This document shows, piece after piece, positions 48,204 through 56,714 of a stretch of 64,000 bases of DNA. The stretch comes from Xanthomonas sp. XNM01 (lineage in GTDB: Bacteria; Pseudomonadota; Gammaproteobacteria; Xanthomonadales; Xanthomonadaceae): NCBI RefSeq assembly GCF_014851915.1, contig NZ_JACVAP010000002.1, forward strand, positions 124,001 through 188,000, written 5' to 3'. The notes under the pieces are model-generated. The model worked only from the letters and a program-made list of their open reading frames with translations, had not been told where the DNA came from and ran no database searches. Positions within the stretch are counted from its first letter, which is position 1. Each line of letters opens with the position of its first letter. A program made the position numbers and the translations under genes.

Positions 48204-48323
48204 GGGCGCACCCGCGGCGGCATTTGAAGAGAGCGTACGTCGCGGCACAGGACCATCGGGGGCGCACGCCTGAAGCGGCCCCGTCCAATCACTCGCGGCA
48301 GATGCCGCCAAGGGAGTTCCAGA

Positions 48324-48596
48324 ATGAACAAAACCGACCTGATCGATCACATCGCCAGCGACGCCGAGCTGACCAAGGCCGAAGCCGCCCGCGCCGCAGA
48401 CGCGTTCATCGCTGCCGTGACCAAGGCGCTGAAGAAGGGCGACACCGTCACCCTCGTCGGCTTCGGCACCTTCCAGGCGCGCAAGCGCGCTGCGCGTACC
48501 GGCCGCAACCCGAAGACCGGCGAGACGATTACGATCAACGCTTCGGTCAATCCAACCTTCAAGGCTGGCAAGGCGCTGAAGGATGCAGTAAACTAA
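48324..48596 (+). CDS. hupB: DNA-binding protein HU-beta
   Basis: A 90-residue histone-like protein, full length. The N-terminus [20 protein letters not shown] and the DNA arm [20 protein letters not shown] / [20 protein letters not shown] are canonical. It bends and compacts DNA as a dimer. The position directly after lon is conserved in gammaproteobacteria. AAGGGAG precedes ATG by eight bases. Confidence 0.97.
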   Translation: MNKTDLIDHIASDAELTKAEAARAADAFIAAVTKALKKGDTVTLVGFGTFQARKRAARTGRNPKTGETITINASVNPTFKAGKALKDAVN

Positions 48597-48636
48597 TCGA
48601 CTCGCTGCCACCCGATGGCAGGAGGCGCAAAGCGCC

Positions 48637-48711
48637 GGGTGCTTAGCTCAGCGGTAGAGCGTCTCCCTTACAAGGAGAGGGTCGGGGGTTCGATCCCCTC
48701 AGCACCCACCA
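48637..48711 (+). tRNA. tRNA-Val (UAC), CCA encoded
   Basis: Acceptor GGGTGCT/AGCACCC, anticodon stem TCTCC/GGAGA, loop CTTACAA (anticodon TAC), T arm GGGTTCGATCC, CCA encoded. 75 bases, 40 bases after hupB. Confidence 0.96.
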
Positions 48712-48800
48712 TCATCGGGAAGCGGATCGAAAGTGAAAAAAATTGTTGGATGGGGCTAGCGCAAAGCTAAAAAACATCCTACAATGATCGTCTCAGCAGC

Positions 48801-48877
48801 GGAGTGGTAGTTCAGTCGGTTAGAATGCTGGCCTGTCACGCCGGAGGTCGCGGGTTCGAGTCCCGTCCACTCCGCCA
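48801..48877 (+). tRNA. tRNA-Asp (GUC), CCA encoded
   Basis: Acceptor GGAGTGG/CCACTCC, anticodon stem CTGGC/GCCGG, loop CTGTCAC (anticodon GTC), CCA encoded. CCTACAAT at about 48779 may be its -10. Confidence 0.96.
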
Positions 48878-48886
48878 TCTGATCCA

Positions 48887-48917
48887 AAACCCCCGAGAAA
48901 TCGGGGGTTTCTTTTTG
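48887..48917 (+). terminator. Rho-independent terminator after tRNA-Asp
   Basis: AAACCCCCGA, loop GAAA, TCGGGGGTTT, then CTTTTT. Perfect stem with a T run, 10 bases after the tRNA. Confidence 0.95.
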
Positions 48918-49021
48918 CGTGCGACAAAGCTGGTTGGGACGACTGGCCGCCGCCGGCCGTGGCGGGCGCCGCTGCGTGCGACGGGGTAGACTACGCGGCT
49001 AATCCCAAGAGCCTGGCAACG

Positions 49022-50998
49022 ATGCTGCAGAAACTCCGCGACCGGACTTCCGGATGGGTCGCCACGGTCATCATCGGACTGTTGATGATTCCGTTCCTTT
49101 TCGTCGTCGACCAGAGTTATCTCGGCGGTGTCGGCGCGAACAACGTCGCCCAGGTGAAGGCACCGCCGACCTGGTGGCAGGGCGCACCGAAGTGGTGGCC
49201 GGTCTCCATGCTCTGGCAGCACCATGAAGTCAGCGCCGAGGAATTCCGCACGCGTTTCGAGCAGGAGCGGATGCAGCAGCGCGAGCAGCAGGGCGACGCC
49301 TTCGATCCGCGCCAGTTCGAGACCACCGAGAACAAGCTGCGCGTGCTCGACCAGCTGATCGACGAGAAAGTGATTCTGCTGGCCGCCGATCGCGCCGGCG
49401 TCACCGTCGGCGACATCGCGGTCCGCGATTACATCGCCGCGATCCCGGCCTTCCAGGTGGACGGCAAGTTCGATGCGAGCCGTTACCAGCTGGCGCTCAG
49501 CTCGCAGATGCCGCCGCGCTCGCCCAAGCAGTTCGAGCAGGATGTGCGCGATGCGCTGAAGCAGTCGCTGGTTCCGATGGGCATCGCCGGTTCGGCATTC
49601 GTCACCGATGCCGAGTTCGAGCGCCTGCTGCGTCTCTCAGGCGAAACCCGCGACGTCGAGATCGCCGTGCTGCAGCCGCAGGCCGAGGACACCGCGGAGG
49701 TGGACGAGGCGCAGGTCAAGGCGTGGTACGACGCGCATCCTGCCGATTTCCGCAAGCCCGAAGCGGTCAGCATCGAGTATGTCGAGGTCAATGCCAGCAC
49801 GCTGCCGGTGCCGGCAGCGGCCGACGAGGCCACGCTGCGCAAGCGCTACGAGGAAGAGAAGGCGCGCTTCGTCGATCCGGAGCAGCGTCTGGCGTCGCAC
49901 ATCCTGGTGCGCGTGGACAGTGGAGCTGATGCCGCGGCCCAGAAGGCGGCGGAGGAGAAGGCTGCCGCGCTGGCCGAGCAGGCGCGTGCGCCCGGCGCCG
50001 ATTTCGCGGCGCTGGCCAAGGCCAATTCGGAAGATCCGGGTTCGCGCGACACTGGCGGCGACCTTGGCTGGGTCGAGCCGGGCGTGATGGTGGCGCCGTT
50101 CGAGCAGGCGCTGTTCGCGATGCAGCAGGGCGAGGTGCGCGGCCCGGTCAAAACCGACTTCGGCTATCACGTGCTGCAGCTGCGCGAGATCAAGACCGGT
50201 GCCCAGGTGCCTTTCGAGCAGGCCCACGACGAACTGGCGCGTGAGCAGGCGCAGGCTGATCGCGAGCGTGCCTACAGCGAGCTCAGTGGCCGTCTGACCG
50301 ACCTCATCTACCAGAATCCGTCGGCACTCGAGGCCGCCGCGGAGCAGACCGGCCTGCAGGTGCAGCGCATCGGGCCGTTCACCCGCGACGACACGGTCGG
50401 CATCGCCGCCAATCCGGCGGTCAAGCGCGCCGCGTTCTCCGAGGCGCTGGTCGAGGATGGCACGGCCAGCGATCCGATCGAGCTGGGGCCGAATCACACC
50501 GTGATCATCCGCGTCACCGAGCACACGCCGGAGGCAGCGAGGCCGCTGGCCGAGGTACGTGACCAGGTCGTCGCTGCCGTGCGTGCCGACCGTCAGGCCA
50601 AGGCGGCCGCGGCGGCAGCCGATGCGCTGCTGGAGCGCGTGCGTGGCGGTGAAGCGCTGGCTGCGGTGGCCGAGAGCGCGCAGGCCGATCTGGTGCCGCT
50701 GCCGGGTCTGCCGCGTGGTGCGCCGACCCCGTCGCCCGAGGCCAACCGCACGATCTTCTCGGTGCCTGCGCCTGCAGAGGGCAAGACCTCGCCCGGTCGC
50801 TTCGAGCTGCCCGGTGGGCGCTATGCCCTGTTCGCCGTCACCGCGGTCCACCCGGGCAAGCCGGAGGACATGCCGGAAGAGCAGCGCACCATGCTGCGCA
50901 GCCAGTTCGCGCAGGTCGATGGTGCGGCAGCGGCGGAGAGCTATGTGCGCGAGGCGCGCAAGCGGTTCAGCGTGGTGATCCAGGAAAGCCAGCTCTAA
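49022..50998 (+). CDS. ppiD: PpiD-like periplasmic peptidyl-prolyl isomerase/chaperone
   Basis: A 658-residue inner-membrane-anchored SurA/PpiD-type protein. One N-terminal helix (residues about 13-31, ATVIIGLLMIPFLFVVDQ) is followed by a SurA-N-like region with QFEQDVRDALKQSLVPMG, then a parvulin domain (about 285-385) with LASHILVRV, ADFAALAKANSEDPGS and GGDLGWVEPG. It assists folding of exported proteins near the translocon. The start is ATG 49022 (MLQKLRDRTSGW), the family's standard start. Usual position after hupB. Confidence 0.95.
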   Translation: MLQKLRDRTSGWVATVIIGLLMIPFLFVVDQSYLGGVGANNVAQVKAPPTWWQGAPKWWPVSMLWQHHEVSAEEFRTRFEQERMQQREQQGDAFDPRQFETTENKLRVLDQLIDEKVILLAADRAGVTVGDIAVRDYIAAIPAFQVDGKFDASRYQLALSSQMPPRSPKQFEQDVRDALKQSLVPMGIAGSAFVTDAEFERLLRLSGETRDVEIAVLQPQAEDTAEVDEAQVKAWYDAHPADFRKPEAVSIEYVEVNASTLPVPAAADEATLRKRYEEEKARFVDPEQRLASHILVRVDSGADAAAQKAAEEKAAALAEQARAPGADFAALAKANSEDPGSRDTGGDLGWVEPGVMVAPFEQALFAMQQGEVRGPVKTDFGYHVLQLREIKTGAQVPFEQAHDELAREQAQADRERAYSELSGRLTDLIYQNPSALEAAAEQTGLQVQRIGPFTRDDTVGIAANPAVKRAAFSEALVEDGTASDPIELGPNHTVIIRVTEHTPEAARPLAEVRDQVVAAVRADRQAKAAAAAADALLERVRGGEALAAVAESAQADLVPLPGLPRGAPTPSPEANRTIFSVPAPAEGKTSPGRFELPGGRYALFAVTAVHPGKPEDMPEEQRTMLRSQFAQVDGAAAAESYVREARKRFSVVIQESQL

Positions 50999-51024
50999 CC
51001 GGCCACATCGCAGCTGTTCCAGAA

Positions 51025-51053
51025 CGAAGGCGCGGGCGACCCCCGCGCCTTCG
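51025..51053. terminator. Hairpin after ppiD
   Basis: CGAAGGCGCGGG, loop CGACC, CCCGCGCCTTCG. A perfect 12-bp stem 27 bases after the stop, with only a weak T-containing tail (TCGTGT). Confidence 0.7.
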
Positions 51054-51337
51054 TCGTGTCGGGTTACCGCTCATGCAGGGAGCAGCGGGATGCACTGAGC
51101 TCATCGGCGTGCGCATGGATGACTGCTTGTGTCCAGGCACGAAGACGTCGGCAGGCAAGCGCGTTCGCGGATTGAGTCGTTGGCAGACTCCGTGGCCGCC
51201 GACGGTGCTCGACCGACATGGATCGGCCGGCGCGGTGACCCCGCCGCTTTCGACGCCTAGTCGGACTGAGGCCAGCCGGCGAACGATGGTGCACGCGCGC
51301 AGGTCGCCTCGCAGCTTCGCTGCGCGGCCCCCTCTGA
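51054..51337. other. Intergenic stretch between convergent ppiD and mltD
   Basis: About 280 bases with no recognisable gene. A small dyad CGCAG-CTT-CGCTGCG is seen at about 51310, close to the 3' end of mltD. Confidence 0.5.
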
Positions 51338-52552
51338 TCAATCGAGCTGGAGCACCGTGCCGGGGCGCAGCACACTCTTGGCGCCAAGCCCGTTGCGTTC
51401 GAGCAGGCGGGTGGCGCTCAGGCCATAACGGCGGGCGATGGCCCAGGCCGAATCGCCGCGGCGGACGGTGTGCGTGCGGCCTGGGGCGACTGCAGGATCG
51501 TCATCCGGCGTGGTGCTTTGCCCATTGCCGGCGACGATGCTGGTGCCGGACGGATCCAGTGCTGTGGGCGGGGCGAGCGCCAGCGGCGGCTTCCCGCCCG
51601 GCCAGTGGTTGGCCAATGCGGGATTGAGCCGTCGCAGCAGGCCGGCATCGACGCCGTTCGCGCTGGCCCAGTGCTCGAGCGAGCGGGCGCCTTCGAGCGG
51701 CTGTGCGTGCAGGTTCGGCACAGGACGATCGAGCGCCGCGCGCCATGTCTCGCGTTCGCCGGCGTCCTCCAGCAGGCAGGCGAGGGCATGCAGCTTTTCG
51801 ACGTAGGCGTAGGTGGTGGCTGACAGGCCGGGAACCGAGCGCGGAGTGGTATCGGCCGCGTCGTCTCCGTTGCGGCGCAGCGCCTGCCGGATCCGGTACT
51901 CGCCCGCGTTGTAGGCCATGGCCGCCAGGCGCCAGTTACCGGAAAACGTGTCGTTGAGCGTTTCCAGGTAGCGCACGGCGGCGCGCGTCGATTCCGCCGG
52001 CGACAGGCGCCCGTCGTAGGACTTGCCCACCGCGATGCCGTGATGCCGGGCCGTGGGCGCGACGAACTGCCACATGCCGGCGGGGCCGCTGCTCGAGCGC
52101 GCCGCCGGCGCATATCCGCTTTCGATGAAGGGAATCAGGGCGAACTCGGTCGGCAGCTGCGCCTCGCGCAGCATGTCCACCACATGCCCGAACAGCGGCA
52201 GCGCATCGCTGTCGGCGTTCGCCAGGCGCGCCGGTGCGTGGGCGAAATGCCGCAGCCAGCGTGGATCGGCGTTGCCGCACTCCGGCTCGGCCAAGCCGTC
52301 GCGGAAATCGGTATAGATCTGCAGGCCGTTGCGGGTGGCCGATGGCTGCGCCGGTTCCGGACTGGCTGGTGCCGGCACCGGCGTGGCGTGATCCGGCGGC
52401 GAGGCCTGCAGCGGAGGGCGCGTATCCACCGACGCCTGTCGTGGTGGCGATGCCGGCGCCTGGGAGCGGGGCTCCATGCCGGTACAGGCCGAGAGCGCAA
52501 CCGTGAGTGCGGCAACCAGGGTTGCCTGCAGGGCCTGCGGGTGTCGGATCAT
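51338..52552 (-). CDS. mltD: Membrane-bound lytic murein transglycosylase, MltD-like
   Basis: A 404-residue lipoprotein (LVAALTVALSAC lipobox) that cleaves peptidoglycan glycan strands. After a Pro-rich spacer the SLT domain has the catalytic Glu in ALIPFIESGYAPAARSSSGP at about residue 145, then GMWQFVAPTARHHG and AMAYNAGEYRI. A single C-terminal LysM domain is seen (HTVRRGDSAWAIARRYGLSA, about residue 360), fewer than in E. coli. Its ATG overlaps the gloB stop (ATGA), a conserved pairing. Confidence 0.93.
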   Translation of the reverse strand: MIRHPQALQATLVAALTVALSACTGMEPRSQAPASPPRQASVDTRPPLQASPPDHATPVPAPASPEPAQPSATRNGLQIYTDFRDGLAEPECGNADPRWLRHFAHAPARLANADSDALPLFGHVVDMLREAQLPTEFALIPFIESGYAPAARSSSGPAGMWQFVAPTARHHGIAVGKSYDGRLSPAESTRAAVRYLETLNDTFSGNWRLAAMAYNAGEYRIRQALRRNGDDAADTTPRSVPGLSATTYAYVEKLHALACLLEDAGERETWRAALDRPVPNLHAQPLEGARSLEHWASANGVDAGLLRRLNPALANHWPGGKPPLALAPPTALDPSGTSIVAGNGQSTTPDDDPAVAPGRTHTVRRGDSAWAIARRYGLSATRLLERNGLGAKSVLRPGTVLQLD

Positions 52553-53316
52553 GCGGTGAATCCATCCTTCCAGGCACGCAGCGCGGCGAAGGTGCCGACA
52601 TCGTCCAGCGGACCCGCGGCATCGTTCCGTGCCGCCACCGCATCGCGGACAGCGGGGACATGGCAGCGCAGAAACGGATTGCAGGCGCGTTCGTCGGCCA
52701 GCCGGGCCGGCAGGGTCGGATGAGCGGCCCGGCGCTGGGCGATGGCGTCGGCATGGCGGCGGTGCAGTGCGTCGTTGCCGGGCTCGACCGCCAGTGCGAA
52801 GGCGGCATTGGCCAGGGTGTACTCGTGCCCGCAGCAGACCAGCGTGTCGTCATCGAGCGCGGCCAGCCGTCGCAGCGATGCGTGCATCTGTTCCGGCGTG
52901 CCCTCGAACATGCGGCCGCAGCCCAGGCTGAACAGCGCATCGCCACAGAACAGGTGGCCGGCCACCAGGTAGGCCACGTGGCTGCGGGTATGCCCGGGCA
53001 CGCCGATCACGTTGGCCGGCTGGCGCAGCAGCTCCAGCACGTCGCCGTCGCGCACGCGGTGGCAGTCCAGCGTGATCCGCGGATCATCCGGCGCGTGCAC
53101 CACCAGCGACGGGTAGTGCTGCTGCAGCGTGGCGACGCCGCCGCAATGATCCGGATGGTGATGGGTCAGCAGGACGACATCGGGCGCGCTGCCGTGGGCA
53201 TCGAAATGCGCGATCACGGGGGCGGCCTCGCCGGGGTCGACCACCAGCGCGCCGGCAGTGTCCTCCAGCACCCAGATGTAGTTGTCCTCGAGTGCGGGCA
53301 GGGCGCTGAGTCGCAT
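52549..53316 (-). CDS. gloB: Hydroxyacylglutathione hydrolase (glyoxalase II)
   Basis: A 255-residue metallo-beta-lactamase-fold enzyme that releases lactate from S-lactoylglutathione in methylglyoxal detoxification. Metal site LLTHHHPDHCGG at about residue 55, further ligands in VPGHTRSHVAYL (about 112) and LFCGDALFSLGCGR (about 128), and CCGHEYT. The C-terminal substrate-binding part is intact. The start is ATG 53316 (MRLSALPALEDNY). It is divergent from the yafS-like gene with only 12 bases between starts. Confidence 0.96.
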   Translation of the reverse strand: MRLSALPALEDNYIWVLEDTAGALVVDPGEAAPVIAHFDAHGSAPDVVLLTHHHPDHCGGVATLQQHYPSLVVHAPDDPRITLDCHRVRDGDVLELLRQPANVIGVPGHTRSHVAYLVAGHLFCGDALFSLGCGRMFEGTPEQMHASLRRLAALDDDTLVCCGHEYTLANAAFALAVEPGNDALHRRHADAIAQRRAAHPTLPARLADERACNPFLRCHVPAVRDAVAARNDAAGPLDDVGTFAALRAWKDGFTA

Positions 53317-53328
53317 AGAATCGGGACC

Positions 53329-53970
53329 ATGCCTGCCGCCACGACCAGCCGTCAACCCGGCGCACCGTCATGGTTCAGCAGCGCGGAGGCCCGGCGGCTG
53401 CTGTCGCTGGAGCGCCGCTGGCTGCTTCAGCGCCTGTCTTCGCTGCCGCTCGCGCCCTGCCTGTGGGTCGAGCCGACCGACGCCATGGAAGCCTTGCCCT
53501 CGCCTTTGCGGGGGCTGCTGCTGTACCGTGCCGGCCCCGGATACGCCGGCAGCGTGCGCTGTGGACTGCCCTTGCCGCTGGCGAGCGGCTGTCTCGGCGC
53601 GATCGTGCTGCAGCACGTCGCCCGACCGGAGCTGCTGGACGAGGCCGCCCGGCTGCTGGCCGATAGTGGCAGGCTGTGGATCTGTGGCCTGACGCCGTGG
53701 AGCCCCTATCGATGGCGCTGGCACGGCGACGCGCGTGCGGATGGCAGCCCCGGTGGCTGGCGACGCCGGTTGCAGGCCGCAGGGTTGCAGCCGGGCACGG
53801 CTCACTACCTCGGGCCGCGCTGGCGTGACCGCCCCGGCGCCGGGGACGCGGCATCGGGCGTGTCCGGGGTGCTGCGTGCCAGCTATGTGATCGAAGCCGA
53901 GAAGCGCGCCGCGCTCCCGGTCGCGCCGGTGCCATTGCGCTGGCAGGGCAGTGCCGCCCGCGCGCGTTGA
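53329..53970 (+). CDS. YafS-like methyltransferase-related protein, SAM motif lost
   Basis: A 213-residue protein in the place of E. coli yafS (gloB-yafS-rnhA-dnaQ). The C-terminal half keeps class I methyltransferase features: LGAIVLQHVARPELLDEAAR, then LLADSGRLWICGLTPWSPYR and a basic tail. The N-terminal half lacks the GxGxG SAM loop; the matching place reads LYRAGPGYAG. It may be inactive or bind something else. The start is ATG 53329. It ends 18 bases before rnhA. Confidence 0.78.
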   Translation: MPAATTSRQPGAPSWFSSAEARRLLSLERRWLLQRLSSLPLAPCLWVEPTDAMEALPSPLRGLLLYRAGPGYAGSVRCGLPLPLASGCLGAIVLQHVARPELLDEAARLLADSGRLWICGLTPWSPYRWRWHGDARADGSPGGWRRRLQAAGLQPGTAHYLGPRWRDRPGAGDAASGVSGVLRASYVIEAEKRAALPVAPVPLRWQGSAARAR

Positions 53971-53988
53971 CGTACAACCAGGAAGACG

Positions 53989-54441
53989 ATGAAAGCGATT
54001 GAGATCCATACCGACGGTGCCTGCAGCGGCAATCCCGGGCCTGGCGGCTGGGGCGCGCTGCTGCGCTACAACGGCCACGAGCGCGAACTGTCCGGTGGCG
54101 AGATGGACACCACCAACAACCGCATGGAGCTGATGGCGGCGATCATGGCGCTGGAAGTGCTGAAGGAGCCCTGCCAGATCGTGCTGCACACCGACTCGCA
54201 GTACGTGCGCCAGGGCATCACCGAATGGATGCCCGGCTGGATCCGCCGCAACTGGAAGAACAGCGCCGGCGACCCGGTCAAGAACCGCGACCTGTGGGAG
54301 CGCCTGCAGCAGGCCACCCAGCGGCACCGGATCGACTGGCGCTGGGTGAAGGGGCACAACGGCGACCCGGACAACGAGCGCGTGGATGCGCTGGCGCGTC
54401 TGGCGTGCCAGCAGGTGCGCGCCGGCGGCAAGGTAAACTGA
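53989..54441 (+). CDS. rnhA: Ribonuclease HI
   Basis: A 150-residue RNase H that cuts RNA in RNA:DNA hybrids. The four acidic catalytic residues are in place: Asp in [16 protein letters not shown], Glu in [10 protein letters not shown], Asp in LHTDSQYV, Asp in NERVDALAR, with the catalytic His in [10 protein letters not shown]. Full length. GAAGACG precedes ATG. dnaQ starts five bases after its stop; the two are co-transcribed. Confidence 0.97.
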   Translation: MKAIEIHTDGACSGNPGPGGWGALLRYNGHERELSGGEMDTTNNRMELMAAIMALEVLKEPCQIVLHTDSQYVRQGITEWMPGWIRRNWKNSAGDPVKNRDLWERLQQATQRHRIDWRWVKGHNGDPDNERVDALARLACQQVRAGGKVN

Positions 54442-54446
54442 CGCCC

Positions 54447-55175
54447 ATGCGCCAGATCATTCTCGATACCGAAACCACCGGCCTGGAATGGAAGAAGGGC
54501 AACCGCGTGGTCGAGATCGGCTGCGTCGAACTGCTCGAACGCCGGCCCAGCGGCAACAACTTCCACCAGTACCTCAAGCCGGACTGCGAGTTCGAGGCCG
54601 GCGCGCAGGAAGTGACCGGCTTGACCCTGGAGTTCCTCGCCGACAAGCCGACCTTCGCCGAGGTGTCGGCGCGGTTCCTGGAGTACATCGACGGCGCCGA
54701 GCTGATCATCCACAACGCCGCGTTCGACCTTGGCTTCCTCGACAACGAGCTGTCGCTGCTCGGTGCCGGGCATGGCCGCATCGTCGACCGGTGCACCGTG
54801 ATCGACACCCTGGCGATGGCGCGCGAGCGCTACCCGGGGCAGCGCAACTCGCTGGATGCGCTGTGCAAGCGGCTGGGCGTGGACAACTCGCATCGCAGCC
54901 TGCACGGCGCGCTGCTCGATGCGCAGATCCTGGCCGATGTGTACATCGCGCTGACCTCGGGCCAGGAGGAGATCGGCTTCGCCGAGCCGCAGACCGCGTC
55001 GGCGGCGGCCGGGCCGGTGGTCAGTTTCGAGCCGGTGCTGGGCGAGCGGCCGCGCGTGGTGGCGTCGCCCGAAGAGCACGCCGCGCATGCGCAGCGGCTG
55101 GCCAGGCTGCGCAAGAAGGCGGGGCGGGCGCTCTGGGATGCGCTGGAGCCGGTCGAGGAACTGGCCGACGCCTGA
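54447..55175 (+). CDS. dnaQ: DNA polymerase III epsilon subunit (proofreading 3'-5' exonuclease)
   Basis: A 242-residue DEDDh exonuclease. Exo I is LDTETTGLEW, exo II IIHNAAFDLGFLDNE at about residue 92 and exo III SHRSLHGALLDAQILADVY at about residue 155, with His in SLHGAL. The C-terminal 60 residues carry the alpha-subunit-binding region (VASPEEHAAHAQRLA). It corrects replication errors. In the conserved place next to rnhA, here in the same rather than divergent orientation. Confidence 0.96.
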   Translation: MRQIILDTETTGLEWKKGNRVVEIGCVELLERRPSGNNFHQYLKPDCEFEAGAQEVTGLTLEFLADKPTFAEVSARFLEYIDGAELIIHNAAFDLGFLDNELSLLGAGHGRIVDRCTVIDTLAMARERYPGQRNSLDALCKRLGVDNSHRSLHGALLDAQILADVYIALTSGQEEIGFAEPQTASAAAGPVVSFEPVLGERPRVVASPEEHAAHAQRLARLRKKAGRALWDALEPVEELADA

Positions 55176-55208
55176 GCGCGCGGGCGCGGCGTTGCCGCGC
55201 GCGGCGCC

Positions 55209-55913
55209 TCACTGGCAGCGGACGAGGATCGCGGTGACGTTATCCGAGCCGCCGCCATCCAGCGCCGCGGCGATCAGCGTATCCACGCACTCCTGCGCGC
55301 TGCAGTCCTGGTACTCCAGCGTGCGCCCGATGGCGTCGTCGCCGACCTCCTCGGTCAGGCCGTCGCTGCACAGCAGCAGCTGCATGCCCGGCCGCAGTTC
55401 GCCGGCCATCACCGACACGTTGAGATGGGCCGGATCGGTCACGCCCAGCGCCTGGGTGACCACGTTGCGGTGCGGATGCGAGCGGGCCTGTTCGGCGGTG
55501 AGCGCGCCCTGGGCGATCAGATCCTGCACATAGCTGTGGTCCTGGCTCAGCTGGGCGAGGGTGCCCTCCTGCCACAGGTAGGCGCGGCTGTCGCCGACCC
55601 AGGCCACCTCGAAGCGCTGCCCATGGATGCGCGCGGCCACCACGGTGGTGCCCATCGGCAGGGTGTCGTTGCGGCGGCGCGAGGCGCGGATGATCTCCTC
55701 GTCGGCCACCCGGATCGCCTGGACCAGCGGAGTGCCGGCGCGGACCTCGCGGACGATGGTCTCGCGCGCCAGGGCGCTGGCCACCTCGCCGCAGGCGTGC
55801 CCGCCCATGCCATCGGCCACCAGCCACAGGCCGAGCTCGCTGTCACCGTAATAGGTGTCCTCGTTGAGCTCGCGGCGCAGCCCTACATGGGTCAGGTGTC
55901 CGAATTCGATCAT
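55209..55913 (-). CDS. PP2C-type serine/threonine protein phosphatase
   Basis: A 234-residue Mn/Mg-dependent phosphatase of the PrpC/Stp1 type. Motifs in order: LNEDTYYGD, VADGMGGHACGEVAS (about residue 32), GTTVVAA, VAWVGDSRAYL, LSQDHSYVQDL, LLCSDGLTEEV and GGGSDNVTAIL. No partner kinase is nearby; such phosphatases often act with a PknB-like kinase or type VI secretion genes. The start is ATG 55913 (MIEFGHLTHVG), the family's usual beginning. Confidence 0.94.
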   Translation of the reverse strand: MIEFGHLTHVGLRRELNEDTYYGDSELGLWLVADGMGGHACGEVASALARETIVREVRAGTPLVQAIRVADEEIIRASRRRNDTLPMGTTVVAARIHGQRFEVAWVGDSRAYLWQEGTLAQLSQDHSYVQDLIAQGALTAEQARSHPHRNVVTQALGVTDPAHLNVSVMAGELRPGMQLLLCSDGLTEEVGDDAIGRTLEYQDCSAQECVDTLIAAALDGGGSDNVTAILVRCQ

Positions 55914-56032
55914 GGCGTCCGCAGCGGCTTCGCTGTCAGTCAGGATAAACGCAATCGTCGTGGCCGGGCGGCCACGGCCGGGGTGATGCCGGGGCCGGGC
56001 GGTGCTCGGTTCATGCCGCGCCTGGCAGGCGG

Positions 56033-56068
56033 ACAAAACAAAAGACGGGTCCGTTTCCGGACCCGTCT
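56033..56068 (-). terminator. Rho-independent terminator after tRNA-Ser
   Basis: On the minus strand AGACGGGTCCG, loop GAAA, CGGACCCGTCT, then TTTGTTTTGTCC. Perfect stem, 10 bases after the tRNA. Confidence 0.93.
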
Positions 56069-56077
56069 CGGGTGTTC

Positions 56078-56168
56078 TGGCGGGAAGGGTGGGATTCGAA
56101 CCCACGGTACCGGAGACCGGTACACCGGATTTCGAATCCGGCGCATTCGACCACTCTGCCACCTTCCC
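56078..56168 (-). tRNA. tRNA-Ser (CGA), CCA encoded
   Basis: Acceptor GGGAAGG/CCTTCCC, anticodon stem CCGGA/TCCGG, loop TTCGAAA (anticodon CGA), long variable arm (GTACCGGTCTCCGGTAC), CCA encoded. 91 bases. Confidence 0.95.
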
Positions 56169-56306
56169 GCAAACCCCGCGGCAGTGGTCCGCTGCGGGCC
56201 GCCCATCATACGGGAAGCCGGGGGCGGCGCACAACTGTCCGCGCGCTGGGACGGTACATGCGCGCTGGCATAGACTTGCAGCCCCATTCCGCAACGGCCG
56301 ACGCCC

Positions 56307-56714
56307 ATGTCCGAAATCCAGGTTCCCGTGTCGTTCGGCGAGCTGCTGGACAAGATTTCGATCCTGCAGATCAAGTCCGAGCGCATGAGCGACGAGGCCA
56401 AGCTGGTCAACGTGCGCAGCGAGCTGTCGGCGTTGGAGACCACCTGGATGGCGCACCCGGCCGCGGTCGGCAACATCGTTCAGCTGCGCGCGCAGCTGCG
56501 CGAGGTCAACGAGCGGCTCTGGGACATCGAGGACGAGATCCGGGTCAAGGAGAAGGCGCAGGAGTTCGACGAGGACTTCGTGCGGCTGGCGCGCAGCGTG
56601 TACTTCGAGAACGACGAGCGCGCGCGGATCAAGAAGCAGATCAATCTCGCGCTGGGCTCGTCCTACGTCGAAGAGAAGTCCTACCAGGACTACCGCGGTG
56701 CGGCCGCGTCCTGA
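56307..56714 (+). CDS. DUF6165 family protein
   Basis: A 135-residue helical protein: VSFGELLDKISILQIKSERM at the start, then SELSALETTWM and a long acidic helix (VNERLWDIEDEIRVKEKAQE) and DEDFVRLARSVYFENDERAR. This matches DUF6165, a family usually seen near LPS or capsule glycosyltransferases; the function is unknown. The two LPS-core genes 4-5 kb on fit that. Its 3' end overlaps the convergent MFS/synthase gene by 25 bases. Confidence 0.85.
   Translation: MSEIQVPVSFGELLDKISILQIKSERMSDEAKLVNVRSELSALETTWMAHPAAVGNIVQLRAQLREVNERLWDIEDEIRVKEKAQEFDEDFVRLARSVYFENDERARIKKQINLALGSSYVEEKSYQDYRGAAAS

Noticed and set aside
48740-48775. Weak stem (TAGC-GCAAA-GCTA plus A run) between tRNA-Val and tRNA-Asp as a terminator
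   Set aside because: A four-base stem is too weak to support a call.
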